This document shows, one piece after another, positions 7,785-15,991 of a DNA stretch of 31,613 nt (positions are counted from its first letter, which is position 1; each line of letters starts with the position of its first letter). The stretch covers positions 1 through 31,613 of the forward strand of contig DATBFX010000361.1 of the NCBI GenBank assembly GCA_036558305.1. The letters run 5' to 3'. Origin of the DNA: DATBFX01 sp036558305 (GTDB lineage: Bacteria > Chloroflexota > Chloroflexia > Thermomicrobiales > UBA6265). Below the pieces are notes generated by a model. It searched no databases. It had not been told where the DNA came from and saw only the letters and a list, made by a program, of their open reading frames with translations. A program made the translations under genes and the position numbers.

Positions 7785-8186
7785 TTACGTTTGGGGGAAG
7801 ATCAGGAGACCGGGGATATCCGGATAATGTCGGGTGTTGCGGCTGACCAGGGTCAGTCCGTGCTCGAATGCGGTTGCGGCGACGATGATGTCGAGCGATC
7901 GTTCGTGGACCTGACGTTTCCGCTGTCGGAGGTTGAGGCGAATGTCGGCGGCACGCTCGGCAATGGCCTCGGTCATGCCCAGCACGTCCATGGCTTGCAA
8001 GAGCCCACGGAAGGCGAGCCACGAGGTAGATGGGTCGCGACTGCCGCGGATGCCTTCGACCGTCTCCATGTAGGTAATGATGCTGATCCCGGCGCCCGCG
8101 GGCAGGAGTTGCGAGAAGAGGCGTCCTGCGTCCGCCCGTCCAACGAGGAAATCGATCACCCAATCCGTGTCGATCAGATAGATCAC
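7785..8186 (-). CDS. VapC-type PIN-domain ribonuclease toxin
   Basis: A 133-residue PIN-domain protein. The acidic residues expected at the active site are visible: Asp in LIDTDWVIDFL near the N-terminus, Glu in YMETVEG, and Asp in RSLDIIVAATA, with a late SRNTRHYPDIPGL that is typical of VapC. VapC toxins cut specific RNAs, often tRNA or rRNA, and are held inactive by the antitoxin encoded just upstream. The GTG at 8186 overlaps the antitoxin stop (GTGA), which strongly favours this start over the longer frame reaching into the antitoxin gene. Confidence 0.87.
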   Translation of the reverse strand: MIYLIDTDWVIDFLVGRADAGRLFSQLLPAGAGISIITYMETVEGIRGSRDPSTSWLAFRGLLQAMDVLGMTEAIAERAADIRLNLRQRKRQVHERSLDIIVAATAFEHGLTLVSRNTRHYPDIPGLLIFPQT

Positions 8187-8473
8187 AAGTCGACCGAGCG
8201 GGGACGCGAGCGGCGACCTTCGCGGATGTTGGCCTTGAGTTCCTCCCCGTCGATCAGGCCCGCCCAACCGCCGAAGGCTGCCATCGCCCCTTCGATCTGT
8301 TCAGACGTCGGCTGCTTGCCTCGCCCCCGTTTCGCCGATGCGATCGGCGTCACGACCGCCAGTTCTTCACCGCCGCTGCGAATCACCATCGATTCGCCGG
8401 TATTTCTCACTTCTTCGGCGATGCGCCGAAGCTCCGGGATGTCGGTCGCGTCGATCACCGCACGCTCTACCAA
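8183..8473 (-). CDS. VapB-type antitoxin (Phd/AbrB-like, unclassified)
   Basis: A 96-residue protein from a TTG start at 8473, preceded by GGAGG (8487-8483) with 9-nt spacing. The N-terminus contains DIPELRRIAEEVRNTGESMVIRSGGEELAVVTPI, which resembles the DNA-binding half of Phd/YefM-type antitoxins. The C-terminal part is charged and would wrap the toxin. The gene overlaps the PIN toxin start. Such pairs usually repress their own promoter. A longer start (ATG 8530) exists, but its extra residues lie upstream of the ribosome site. Confidence 0.75.
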   Translation of the reverse strand: MVERAVIDATDIPELRRIAEEVRNTGESMVIRSGGEELAVVTPIASAKRGRGKQPTSEQIEGAMAAFGGWAGLIDGEELKANIREGRRSRPRSVDL

Positions 8474-8569
8474 GGCGACTGTCCTCCTTGCCGTCGGCGC
8501 AAGGATACGACGGGAGTTACGGGGCGTCATTCGGATTGGCCGGCAGGTGGAAAATCGTGAGCGGGTTGG

Positions 8570-9712
8570 TCACCGACCGAGCGCCCGCACCGTGTCGGAG
8601 AGGTCGCGGCGGGCGATTGCGCCGGCCTCGTCGCGGCGGACGCCGTTGGACATGAAAGCCAGCGCCAGGTCGAGATCGCGGTCGCCCCAGCAGACCGAGG
8701 AGCCGAAGCCGCCGTGCCAGAAGGTGCGGACCGTACTGGTCGCGCCGGGCCAGTGCCGGCGCGGGTCGGCGAGCCCGCCGAGCTCGAACCCGAGCCCGCG
8801 CCGGACCGGGACGTCGAAGGTGGGGTCCGTTTCGTCGTCGACTTCGATCGTGAGCATCCGGTCGACCGTTTCCGGGCGGAGGATGCGGGCGCCGTCGAGG
8901 GCGCCGCCGGCGGCGATGGCGGCGTAGAAGCGCGCCATGTCGCGGGCGGTCGCGACGCCGCTGCCGCCGGGGATGACGAACCGGTGCAGGCGCAGCCCGC
9001 TCACCATCTTGAGGACGCCCAGGCCCCATTCGTCCGTCCCGTCCGTCGCGTGGAGTTTGACGACGCGATCCTCCAACGCGATCGGCAACCCGATGAACGT
9101 GTCCGCCATGCCGAGCGGGCCGGTGATCTCCTGCGACAGGTAGTCCTGGTAAGGCCGGCCGTCGAGGCGGCGGACGAGTTCGGCGCAGACCCAATGCTGG
9201 GTGAGATGGTGGTAGGCGCTGACCGCGCCCGGTTCGTGTTCGAGCGGCATCGCCGCGATCGCTCGCATCGCCGCGTCCCACTCGCCCCAGCGGTCCGGCG
9301 GCAATTCGGGCGGGGTCATCGGGAAGCCGCCGCGGTGGGAGAGGATGTGCCTGATCAGGACGCGGTCCTTGCCGTTCCGGCCGAAGTCCGGCCAATGGAC
9401 GGCGACCGGATCGTCGAGGTCCAGGCGCCCGCGTTCGATCTGCTGCCAGAGCGCGACGGCGGCGAACGGCTTCGTTCCGGAGTAGAGCGGAAAGAGGGTG
9501 TCCGGCTCGGCCGGTTTGCCGCATTGGGTATCGGCGTAGCCGCCGGCGAAATCGAGGACGAGCCGGCCGCGGTGGTAGACGGCAAGGGCGGCGCCCGGAA
9601 AGAGGCGCAATGGGCTGAGCTGCTGACGAAAAAGACGTTCAATCTCGGCCAACGCCGCCGCGTCGATCCCGGTCCCGAGCAACGTGTCACACACATCCGC
9701 TGTCGCGATCAT
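8570..9712 (-). CDS. Serine hydrolase of the beta-lactamase class C / esterase family
   Basis: A 380-residue serine hydrolase. It has the SxxK motif (Ser78-Gly-Thr-Lys81), a Tyr in YHH (about 167) at the place of the YxN motif, and HGG near the C-terminus in place of KTG. This combination fits the EstB/penicillin-binding-protein-like esterases more than true beta-lactamases. No signal peptide is seen, so it is probably cytoplasmic. The start overlaps the stop of the upstream acyl-CoA ligase (ATGA), so both belong to one operon and may act on the same ester or acyl compound. The substrate is unknown. Confidence 0.85.
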   Translation of the reverse strand: MIATADVCDTLLGTGIDAAALAEIERLFRQQLSPLRLFPGAALAVYHRGRLVLDFAGGYADTQCGKPAEPDTLFPLYSGTKPFAAVALWQQIERGRLDLDDPVAVHWPDFGRNGKDRVLIRHILSHRGGFPMTPPELPPDRWGEWDAAMRAIAAMPLEHEPGAVSAYHHLTQHWVCAELVRRLDGRPYQDYLSQEITGPLGMADTFIGLPIALEDRVVKLHATDGTDEWGLGVLKMVSGLRLHRFVIPGGSGVATARDMARFYAAIAAGGALDGARILRPETVDRMLTIEVDDETDPTFDVPVRRGLGFELGGLADPRRHWPGATSTVRTFWHGGFGSSVCWGDRDLDLALAFMSNGVRRDEAGAIARRDLSDTVRALGR

Positions 9713-11295
9713 GCACGACCCCCCTCAACCAAACTCAGCAGGGCGGCGCGCTCCCGCTCGACGAGGATGCGGCGCAGGATCTTGCCCGAAGGCGACTTGG
9801 GGATCTGCTCGACGAACTCGACCCGGCGCACCTTCTTGTAGGGGGCGACGCGGGTAGCGACGAACGCCATCAATTCCTCCGAGGTCGCTTCGCGCTCGAG
9901 GACGACGAACGCCTTGGGCACCTCGCCGGCGTCCTCGTCGGGGCTGGGGACGACGGCGGCGTCGGCGACGGCGGGGTGGGCGAGCAAGACCGCCTCCAGT
10001 TCCGCCGGTGCGACCTGGTAGGCCTTGTACTTGATCAGTTCTTTGAGGCGGTCGACGACGGTCAGGTAGCCGTCGGCGTCGCAGGAGCCGATGTCGCCGG
10101 TGTGGACCCACCCCTCGGCGTCGATCAGGGCGGCGGTGGCGTCGGGACGGTTGAGGTAGCCCTTCGTCTGGTTCGGGCCGCGCACCCAGACCTCGCCTTG
10201 CTGGTGCGGGCCGAGCTCGGCGCCGGTCACGATGTCGACGATCTTGCATTCGACGTTCGGCACGCACGGTCCGACCGTACCCACCTTGCGCGGATCGAGG
10301 TCGTCGGGGGCCAGGTGCGATGGTGCGATTTCGGTCATGCCGTAGCCTTGCTTGACGACGCAGCCGAGCCGCTCGGCGCAGGCGCGCGCCAGATCTTCGC
10401 CGAGCGGTGCGGCGGCGCAGATGATCCACCGCAGCGCGGAGAGATCGAAGTCGTCGACGATGGGGTGCTTGGCGAGCAGCAGCACCGTCGGCGGCGTGAA
10501 GTAGGCGCGGGTCACGCGATAGTCTTGCGCGATCTGAAGGAATTGCGCGAGGTCGAACCGGGGCATGACCACGCTCCTGGCCCCTTGGGCAAAACCGAGG
10601 TTCACCGTCACGAACAGGCCGAAGGCATGGAAGAAGGCGAGGTGCCCGGGGAGGGTATCGCGCTCGTCGGTGGGACAGGTGGCCGCAAACTGGCAGACGC
10701 TGGCGATGAGGTTGTCGTGCGTGAGTTGGACACCCTTGGGTAGCCCCGTCGTGCCACTCGAACAGAGGATGGCGGCGACGTCCTCGCGCGGGTCGATTGC
10801 TACCCGAGGCACAGGCCCGTCGCAGTTGAGCAGGGCGGCAAACGGGGTTGTGCCGGGTGCCTCGCCGAAGACGATGACCTCGCGGATGCCGGTGCCGATC
10901 GCGGCCTCCCGGGCCTTGTCCAGGAGTTCCGGCACGGTGAAGAGGCAGCAGGGTCCGGTGTCGCGGAGGAGGTGGGTAATCTCGTCGACGGTCAAGCTCG
11001 GGTTGATCGGGGCGGCGATGCCGCCGATGGTGGCAATCGCGTGGAAAGCGACGGCGAACTCGATCGAGTTGGGGGCGAGGATCGTGAAGACGTCCCCCTT
11101 TCGGTAACCGCACGCCGCCAGGCCGGCGGCGGCGCGGTGGACGCTCTCGGCGAACTGGCCGAAGGTGACGGTGCGGCCGGTCGGGCCGTCGATCAGGGCG
11201 GGTTTGCCGGCCAGACGAGCGGCGTGGCGTAGGACGAACGAGGTGATCGGTGTTTCCGGGATCGCGATCTCGGGGTACGGACTGCGGAAGAGCAT
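9709..11295 (-). CDS. AMP-dependent acyl-CoA synthetase (4-coumarate-CoA ligase-like)
   Basis: A 528-residue member of the acyl-adenylating (ANL) family. It contains the ATP/AMP P-loop SSGTTGLPKG (179-188), YGMTE, the GEVWVRGPNQTKGYLN and GWVHTGDIG segments, VDRLKELIKYKAYQV hinge region, and PKSPSGKILRR with the catalytic lysine at the C-terminus. It should activate a carboxylic acid as acyl-AMP and transfer it to CoA; aromatic or fatty acids are both possible. The ATG at 11295 has GGGAG 7 nt upstream, so it is preferred to the in-frame GTG at 11313. It overlaps the esterase gene downstream. Confidence 0.9.
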   Translation of the reverse strand: MLFRSPYPEIAIPETPITSFVLRHAARLAGKPALIDGPTGRTVTFGQFAESVHRAAAGLAACGYRKGDVFTILAPNSIEFAVAFHAIATIGGIAAPINPSLTVDEITHLLRDTGPCCLFTVPELLDKAREAAIGTGIREVIVFGEAPGTTPFAALLNCDGPVPRVAIDPREDVAAILCSSGTTGLPKGVQLTHDNLIASVCQFAATCPTDERDTLPGHLAFFHAFGLFVTVNLGFAQGARSVVMPRFDLAQFLQIAQDYRVTRAYFTPPTVLLLAKHPIVDDFDLSALRWIICAAAPLGEDLARACAERLGCVVKQGYGMTEIAPSHLAPDDLDPRKVGTVGPCVPNVECKIVDIVTGAELGPHQQGEVWVRGPNQTKGYLNRPDATAALIDAEGWVHTGDIGSCDADGYLTVVDRLKELIKYKAYQVAPAELEAVLLAHPAVADAAVVPSPDEDAGEVPKAFVVLEREATSEELMAFVATRVAPYKKVRRVEFVEQIPKSPSGKILRRILVERERAALLSLVEGGRA

Positions 11296-11349
11296 CGTCG
11301 GTCTCCCTTCCACGAAGATTGCCGAGCGAACGGACGAGTGACGAGCGGA

Positions 11350-12573
11350 TCAGGCGGTGGCGCTCGCCGGCAGCGGTGCGCCGGCGGGAACCGGGGCGGA
11401 CCGCGACTCCTGCCCGGACCCGCGGATGAGACCGATCGCGACGATCGTCACCGCGGCGAGCGCGGCGCCACCGACGATGAATGGCAGACCGGGGGCGACT
11501 TTGTAGAGGGCGGAGCCGCCGAGGGCGCTGCTCGCCGCGCCGACCATCATCGACGAGCTGAACATGCCCTGGGTGCGGCCCTGAACCCGCGGGTCGGCTT
11601 TGGCGGCGAGGTAGGCGTCAAGGGTCGGGAAGGCGATCGCGGCCACGGCGCCCTCGACCAGACCGAGCGCGAGGATCGCGGGCACCCACGGCACCAACCC
11701 GTAGCCGGTCATCACGGCGGCCAGACCGAGGAAGCCGACCAGCAGCCATCGCGCGTAGTCGCCGCGATCGGCCAGGCGCCCGCCGAGCGGGGCGAGGGCG
11801 AGGTTGGCGACGGCGAAGGTGCTGAAGGAGAGGCCGATCGCGAAGTCACTGCCGCCGCGGTCGGCGACGTAGAGCCCCCAGATGCTCTCGAAGAACCCGT
11901 ACTGGAGGTGACCGGCGAAGGCGAGGAGGAAGGCGGCGATCAGGGGGCGGACGAAGAGGGCAGCCAGCGGCACCCGATCGGCCGTGGCAGGGCGCTGTCC
12001 CGGTCGTCCCGCGCCGCGCAGGAAGACGAGGACGCCGATGGCGAGGGCCGCTTCCATCGCCGCGGTTGTCAGGAAGAGGTCGTTGCGGCCGACGACGTTG
12101 ACGAGGAGGCCGCCGATGGCAGGTCCGAGGAGCATGCCGCCGCTGTAGGCCATGCTCAGGGTGGCGTAGGCCCGGCCCCGCTGATCCGGCGCGGTGACGT
12201 CGGCGATCAGAGCCCGATAGGAGGGAAAGGCGAGGGCGAAGGCGACCCCCTGAGCCGCCCGCAGGAGGACGAACGCGGGCGCCGAGTCGGCCCGAGTGAA
12301 TCCGACCGTCGCCGCCGCAAAGAGCGCGATCCCCGCCGCGAGCGGTCCGATCCGGCCGACGCGGTCGGAAAGTGCGCCGAACGGGAACTGCAAGGCGATC
12401 TGGGTCAGCAGGTAGCTGGCGGCGATGAGACCGATCGCGCCGAGCGACACGCCGCGGTCGCGGGCGGTCAGCGTGAGGAACGGCATGGTCAGCCCGAAGG
12501 CGAGTCCCCAAAGGACGACCAGGACGAGGAGCAACCTCAGGATCGGGTGGCGAAAGATCCAGGGCATCGACAT
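11350..12573 (-). CDS. Major facilitator superfamily transporter
   Basis: A 407-residue membrane protein with about 12 hydrophobic segments. The loop 2-3 motif A is visible (GALSDRVGR, residues about 65-73) and a second copy in GGRLADRGDYAR in the C-terminal half. The overall shape resembles drug or multidrug efflux carriers (DHA1-like). GGAGACC precedes the ATG. The gene is followed 54 bp later by the acyl-CoA ligase on the same strand, and a LuxR-type regulator gene ends 233 bp upstream. The substrate cannot be inferred. Confidence 0.88.
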   Translation of the reverse strand: MSMPWIFRHPILRLLLVLVVLWGLAFGLTMPFLTLTARDRGVSLGAIGLIAASYLLTQIALQFPFGALSDRVGRIGPLAAGIALFAAATVGFTRADSAPAFVLLRAAQGVAFALAFPSYRALIADVTAPDQRGRAYATLSMAYSGGMLLGPAIGGLLVNVVGRNDLFLTTAAMEAALAIGVLVFLRGAGRPGQRPATADRVPLAALFVRPLIAAFLLAFAGHLQYGFFESIWGLYVADRGGSDFAIGLSFSTFAVANLALAPLGGRLADRGDYARWLLVGFLGLAAVMTGYGLVPWVPAILALGLVEGAVAAIAFPTLDAYLAAKADPRVQGRTQGMFSSSMMVGAASSALGGSALYKVAPGLPFIVGGAALAAVTIVAIGLIRGSGQESRSAPVPAGAPLPASATA

Positions 12574-12744
12574 CGGTGGTCTCCTGAGCGGAGCCGGGAC
12601 TGAGACCGGCCTCGATCGCGGGTGGGCCGGTTGACCGGCTTGCCGCGGGACTCGTTCGTGAGCGACACCGACATTGTGGCTTCGGTAACACCGGCGGACA
12701 TCGTCCGGTCGGCGGATTTCTCGAAAGCGGAAACGGGCGCGGCT

Positions 12745-12774
12745 CTACGTATGGGTGGGTAGCCGGCCTACGTA
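12745..12774. promoter_or_regulatory. Two CTACGTA sites spaced by two helical turns
   Basis: CTACGTA occurs at 12745-12751 and 12768-12774, 23 bp apart. Each contains the self-complementary TACGTA. They lie between the end of the LuxR-type regulator and the start of the MFS gene, about 170-200 bp before the latter. Paired sites on one face of the DNA suggest a dimeric regulator, but no binding protein can be assigned. Confidence 0.3.
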
Positions 12775-12806
12775 AGCTGTCCGTTGGCCGGCGAGGAGCT
12801 ACGACG

Positions 12807-15209
12807 TCAGAGCAGTCTCGCTTCGACGGCGAGCCTGACGGCTTCGGCCCGCGAACCGACGCCGAGCTTCGTGAAGATGTTCTGGACGTGGGTTTGCGCG
12901 GTGCGGGGACTGATGTAGAGCGCCTCGGCGATGGCCGGGTTCGAGCGGCCGCCGGCGAGCAGGCGCAAGACCTCGAGTTCTCGCGCGGTCAAACCGTAGC
13001 GGTCTGCCGGCACAGAGGGGTCAACGGGTTCGGTCCCACCTGCCGGGTCGGACGTAGACTGCAACGCCTCGGCCACCGCATCGTCCAGGGAGAGGGCTCG
13101 ACCGGCCGCCCAAGCGGCGGCGAAGTCCGCTTCGCCCAGCCCGCGTCGTGTCGCCGCGATGGCGTCCTGGGCGCGGTCGGCGTGGCGCGGTGGTGGGGCA
13201 CCGATGGACTCGGTCAGGGCGTCCGCCGCTCCCCAGAGGCGCGCGGCTCGCGTGTGCTGCCGCATCACCGCGGCGACGAAGGCGAGACTCCGCAGGCTGC
13301 TGGCGATGCTTTGCTTGTCGCCTTGCTCGTAGCGGTGAACGAGACTCTCCGTGAAGAGCGCGGCGGCGCGGGGATAGTCGCCCTGCCGGCGTGCCGACTT
13401 GCCCAAGTTACTCAAAACCATGCCGAGGCCGAAAGTGTTGCTGGTGGAGCGGAAGATGTCGCGCGCCTCTTCGAACCGGACCGTGGCGCGGGCGACATCG
13501 CCACGCGCGTAATCGACGTGGCCGAGATCGTTCAGCGCGAAACCGGCCCATGTCGCGATGCCGTGCGCCCGAAAATGCCGGAGGGCTTCGGTGAAATGGG
13601 CTTCTGCCTCGTCGAAGCGCCCCTCGTCTTCGGCCGTCCAACCGAGCACGAGCAGCGAGTTGCCTTCCGGGATGACTTGCCCAGTCTGGCGAGAAAGGCT
13701 GAGTCCCTCCGCGGCCAATTTGCGCGCTTGATGCGTATCACCCTGCCGCCAGACGACCGTGCCTGTCGTAGCGAGGGTCATCGCGCGCTCCGGTGTCGGC
13801 GATGCCCGGCCGAGCGCGAGCGCGCGTTCGCCCCAACTCCGCCCCTCGCTCAGATAGCCAAAGGGAACCCAGAACCACAACAGTCTTCCGATCAGTGTCT
13901 GGGCCGTTGCCGCGTCGCCCCGATCGATCGCCCAGGCCATTGCCGCCCGGACGTTGTCGTGCTCGTTCCCCATTCGATCCATCCACCGCCCCTGCATCGT
14001 GGTGAAGTACGCCTCCTCGATGCCCTCCATCTGACCTGAGCACCAACCGGCCAACCGGCGCATCGTCGCCTCGGTCTCGCCGATCACCGCCAACTGCTCC
14101 ATGCCAAACTCGCGGATGGTCTCCAGCATCCGAAATCGCGGCGTGCCATCTGGCCGCGTAGCCTGCTGCATGAGACTCTTGTCGACGAGGGAAGCGATGC
14201 CGTCGAGGACGGAGGGGGACAGGGGGACAGGGGGGCAGGGGGACAGGGGGGCAGGACGGAGGGCTTCTGTCCCCCTGTCCCCCTGCCCCGCTTCACAAAC
14301 GGCCTCGGCGGCGTCCAGGGTGAAGCTGCCGGCGAAGACGGCGAGGCGGCGGAAGAGGGCTTGTTCGTGCGGCGAAAGGAGGTCGTAGGACCAGGCGATC
14401 GCCTCGCGCATCGTGCGGAGGCGGGCGGGCTGGTCGCGGGCGCCGCCGGTAAGCAACGGAAGGGATCGGTGGCCCTGCGCCCGCAGGCGATCCGAGAGGG
14501 CCGAGGGCGAGAGCGTCCGCAACCAGGGCGCGGCCAATTCGATTGCCAGCGGCAGACCATCGAGACGGGCACAAATCTCCGCGACCGTCGCGGCGTTCTC
14601 CGCACTTAGGGAGAAGCCGGGGTTGGCAGCCTTGGCACGAGCGGTGAAGAGCGCAACCGCCGCACTGCCAACGACGTCATCGAGCGCCTGCTGCCGGGGT
14701 GCCGGCAGCGGCAACGGCGGCACCGGGTAATCCTGCTCGCCCGTCACGCGGAGGACGGTCCGGCTGGTCACGAGCGCTGTCACGCGCGGGCAGGCGCTCA
14801 GGAGGTCGGTGAGGTGCGGCGCGGCGTCGACGACCTGCTCGAAGTTGTCGAGCACCAGGAGCAGGTGTTTCGACCGCAGCGCGGCGGCGAGCTGTTCCGG
14901 CAGCGGCCGGTCGGCGAGTTCGCGCAGGTCGAGGGCGTGGGCGACCGCCGAGACGACGAGGTCGGGATCGCCAATCGGCGCCAGGGAGACGAAGACGGCG
15001 CCGTCCTCGAATGTCGGCTCCGACTGGGTGGCCGCTTCGATCGCCAGGCGGGTCTTGCCGACCCCGCCGGGCCCGGTCAGGGTGACGAGGCGGATTGCGG
15101 GTTGCTGGAGTAGGTCGCGGACCGCCGCCAGTTCCCGCTCGCGGCCGACCAGCGGCGTGAGCGGGACGGGCAGGCTGCTGACTCGTGGAAGCGGCGGCGT
15201 GCTGACCAC
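12807..15209 (-). CDS. LuxR-family transcriptional regulator with STAND-type ATPase and TPR region
   Basis: An 800-residue regulator. The N-terminus carries PLTPLVGRERELAAV and a Walker A GPGGVGKT (46-53); a Walker B-like HLLLVLDNFEQV follows. The middle is helical and TPR-like (residues about 430-680). The C-terminal 65 residues are a LuxR helix-turn-helix (LTARELEVLRLLAGG...SPRTAQTHVQNI). Such proteins bind ATP and oligomerise on sensing a signal. Residues about 306-333 are an unusual Pro/Gly-rich insert encoded by a minisatellite. The GTG at 15209 is preferred because it starts just before conserved sequence; the longer ATG at 15362 would run through a candidate operator. It is divergent from the graspetide cluster and might control it. 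Confidence 0.85.
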   Translation of the reverse strand: MVSTPPLPRVSSLPVPLTPLVGRERELAAVRDLLQQPAIRLVTLTGPGGVGKTRLAIEAATQSEPTFEDGAVFVSLAPIGDPDLVVSAVAHALDLRELADRPLPEQLAAALRSKHLLLVLDNFEQVVDAAPHLTDLLSACPRVTALVTSRTVLRVTGEQDYPVPPLPLPAPRQQALDDVVGSAAVALFTARAKAANPGFSLSAENAATVAEICARLDGLPLAIELAAPWLRTLSPSALSDRLRAQGHRSLPLLTGGARDQPARLRTMREAIAWSYDLLSPHEQALFRRLAVFAGSFTLDAAEAVCEAGQGDRGTEALRPAPLSPCPPVPLSPSVLDGIASLVDKSLMQQATRPDGTPRFRMLETIREFGMEQLAVIGETEATMRRLAGWCSGQMEGIEEAYFTTMQGRWMDRMGNEHDNVRAAMAWAIDRGDAATAQTLIGRLLWFWVPFGYLSEGRSWGERALALGRASPTPERAMTLATTGTVVWRQGDTHQARKLAAEGLSLSRQTGQVIPEGNSLLVLGWTAEDEGRFDEAEAHFTEALRHFRAHGIATWAGFALNDLGHVDYARGDVARATVRFEEARDIFRSTSNTFGLGMVLSNLGKSARRQGDYPRAAALFTESLVHRYEQGDKQSIASSLRSLAFVAAVMRQHTRAARLWGAADALTESIGAPPPRHADRAQDAIAATRRGLGEADFAAAWAAGRALSLDDAVAEALQSTSDPAGGTEPVDPSVPADRYGLTARELEVLRLLAGGRSNPAIAEALYISPRTAQTHVQNIFTKLGVGSRAEAVRLAVEARLL
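14214..14290. repeat. Minisatellite with inverted copy inside the LuxR-regulator CDS
   Basis: Five direct copies of an 8-nt unit, GGGG(G/A)CAG (14215-14254), are followed after 12 nt by three inverted copies (CTGTCCCC, CTGTCCCC, CTGCCCCG; 14267-14290). The tract could fold into a hairpin. Since 8 is not a multiple of 3, each unit is read in a different frame, giving the low-complexity GQGDRGT and PLSPCPPVPLSP peptides. Confidence 0.8.
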
Positions 15210-15312
15210 GGCGCGAAGTCCCCAGAGCCGGTCGTCGTGTCGTCGTTGGCCGGGAACGCTACACCGGGAGCGGCAGGAGCACAAGCGACGAACGAGGAAG
15301 AGGAGTTCAGAA

Positions 15313-15328
15313 TGGGGCAAATGCCCCA
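15313..15328. promoter_or_regulatory. Perfect palindrome TGGGGC-AAAT-GCCCCA, candidate operator
   Basis: Six-base arms are separated by AAAT, and a further TGGGCA word follows at once (15331-15336). The site is about 104 bp upstream of the LuxR-type regulator start and 195 bp upstream of the graspetide precursor. Position and symmetry suit a dimeric LuxR-type regulator; the link is inference. Confidence 0.4.
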
Positions 15329-15507
15329 GCTGGGCAGAAGGCACCGGAAGCCGGTTCCGCAAAGCCGCTCAGTAGGATTACCGAGAGCCTGGCGACCGCG
15401 CCGCGAGGAAGGCGCGAAGCGAATCGGCAGTATTAAGGATGACCCGGCCGGCCGCTGGTCCTACCCTCGCTCTCGTCGCCGGGAGTCGGCGACAACGAGT
15501 CAACGTC

Positions 15508-15514
15508 GAGGAGG
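15508..15514 (+). promoter_or_regulatory. Ribosome binding site of the graspetide precursor
   Basis: GAGGAGG lies 9 nt before the ATG at 15524. This strong site marks the short frame as a real gene and fixes its start. Confidence 0.75.
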
Positions 15515-15523
15515 CAGATTGCC

Positions 15524-15688
15524 ATGGACCTCACGATGGTGAACCGGACGGACGGCGAGCGGGACGAGGAGACCATGCCGGTCATCTTCGGTCTGCGCTA
15601 CCTGGAGGAAGAGGAAGCCGAGATCCACGACGTGGTCGGCTGTCTCGCCAGCTCCACCGGGTGCGACGACAACATCATCTGGGTCTAG
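15524..15688 (+). CDS. Graspetide (omega-ester peptide) precursor, 54 residues
   Basis: A short gene with a strong ribosome site, immediately upstream of an ATP-grasp ligase and a peptidase-exporter. Residues 21-28 read IFGLRYLE, matching the PFFARFLE recognition helix of microviridin-type leaders at the Phe, Arg, aromatic, Leu and Glu positions. An acidic EEEEAE stretch and DVVG follow. The probable core is CLASSTGCDDNIIWV (residues 40-54): Ser43, Ser44 and Thr45 are possible hydroxyl donors, Asp48 and Asp49 acceptors, with Cys40 and Cys47 flanking. The ligase would join these side chains as esters. The core lacks the microviridin TxKxPSD pattern. The leader end (VVG) is not a true double glycine. 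Call is based on context plus leader motif; modification and cleavage are inferred. Confidence 0.82.
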   Translation: MDLTMVNRTDGERDEETMPVIFGLRYLEEEEAEIHDVVGCLASSTGCDDNIIWV

Positions 15689-15694
15689 TGTGTT

Positions 15695-15711
15695 GCCCCG
15701 TCGGCCGGGGC
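15695..15711 (+). terminator. Weak hairpin just after the precursor gene
   Basis: GCCCCG (15695-15700) pairs with CGGGGC (15706-15711) around a 5-nt loop, seven bases after the precursor stop. There is no T-run. It may slow polymerase so that precursor message exceeds that of the ligase, which is common in RiPP clusters. Confidence 0.3.
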
Positions 15712-15925
15712 CAATCGTGCGAAGCCGGTTGCATCGAGGTGGGTAAGGTCATCGCCGCTCGCTTTCCCGTGTCATTCCTGCCAGGTCTCGCCTGATACGG
15801 AGAACCCTCGCGCCGCGCGCGCTCAGACGGAGCGCGGCGTCCCTTCCCCCTGTCGATCGACCGGAGTTTGGATCGCAGCCTCGGCCGGCTAAGTGCGTCC
15901 TTGGGTACGTCGCGGTGCTGCCGCG

Positions 15926-15991
15926 GCGCGGGGACTTCGGCCCCGCGCTCAACCGACGAAGCCCCCGCAAGGGGGCTGAGACCGGAAGCGA
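15926..15991. repeat. Double-hairpin repeat, copy 1
   Basis: Hairpin A has 8-bp arms (15926-15933, 15941-15948). A linker CTCAACCGACGA leads to hairpin B, with 7-bp arms (15960-15966, 15971-15977) closed by a GCAA tetraloop, then GAGACCGGAAGCGA. A second copy lies at 30375-30439. Linker and tail are nearly identical between copies, but the stem of hairpin A differs on both sides, preserving pairing. Confidence 0.75.

Larger units (their letters stand above)
15210..15523. other. 314-bp divergent region between regulator and graspetide cluster
   Basis: The region should hold promoters for the LuxR-type regulator (minus) and the precursor peptide (plus). A perfect 16-bp palindrome lies at 15313-15328. 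No clear sigma-70 boxes were found for the precursor; TATTAA at 15431-15436 could be a -10 but lacks a good -35. No gene was recognised. Confidence 0.55.

Noticed and set aside
15524..15688. Lanthipeptide or lasso peptide precursor
   Set aside because: No LanB/LanM, cyclase or lasso enzymes are nearby. The neighbouring ligase is of ATP-grasp type and the leader fits graspetides.
15720..15795. Second possible precursor peptide (CEAGCIEVGK...)
   Set aside because: It has no start codon with a ribosome site and no leader motif like IFGLRYLE.
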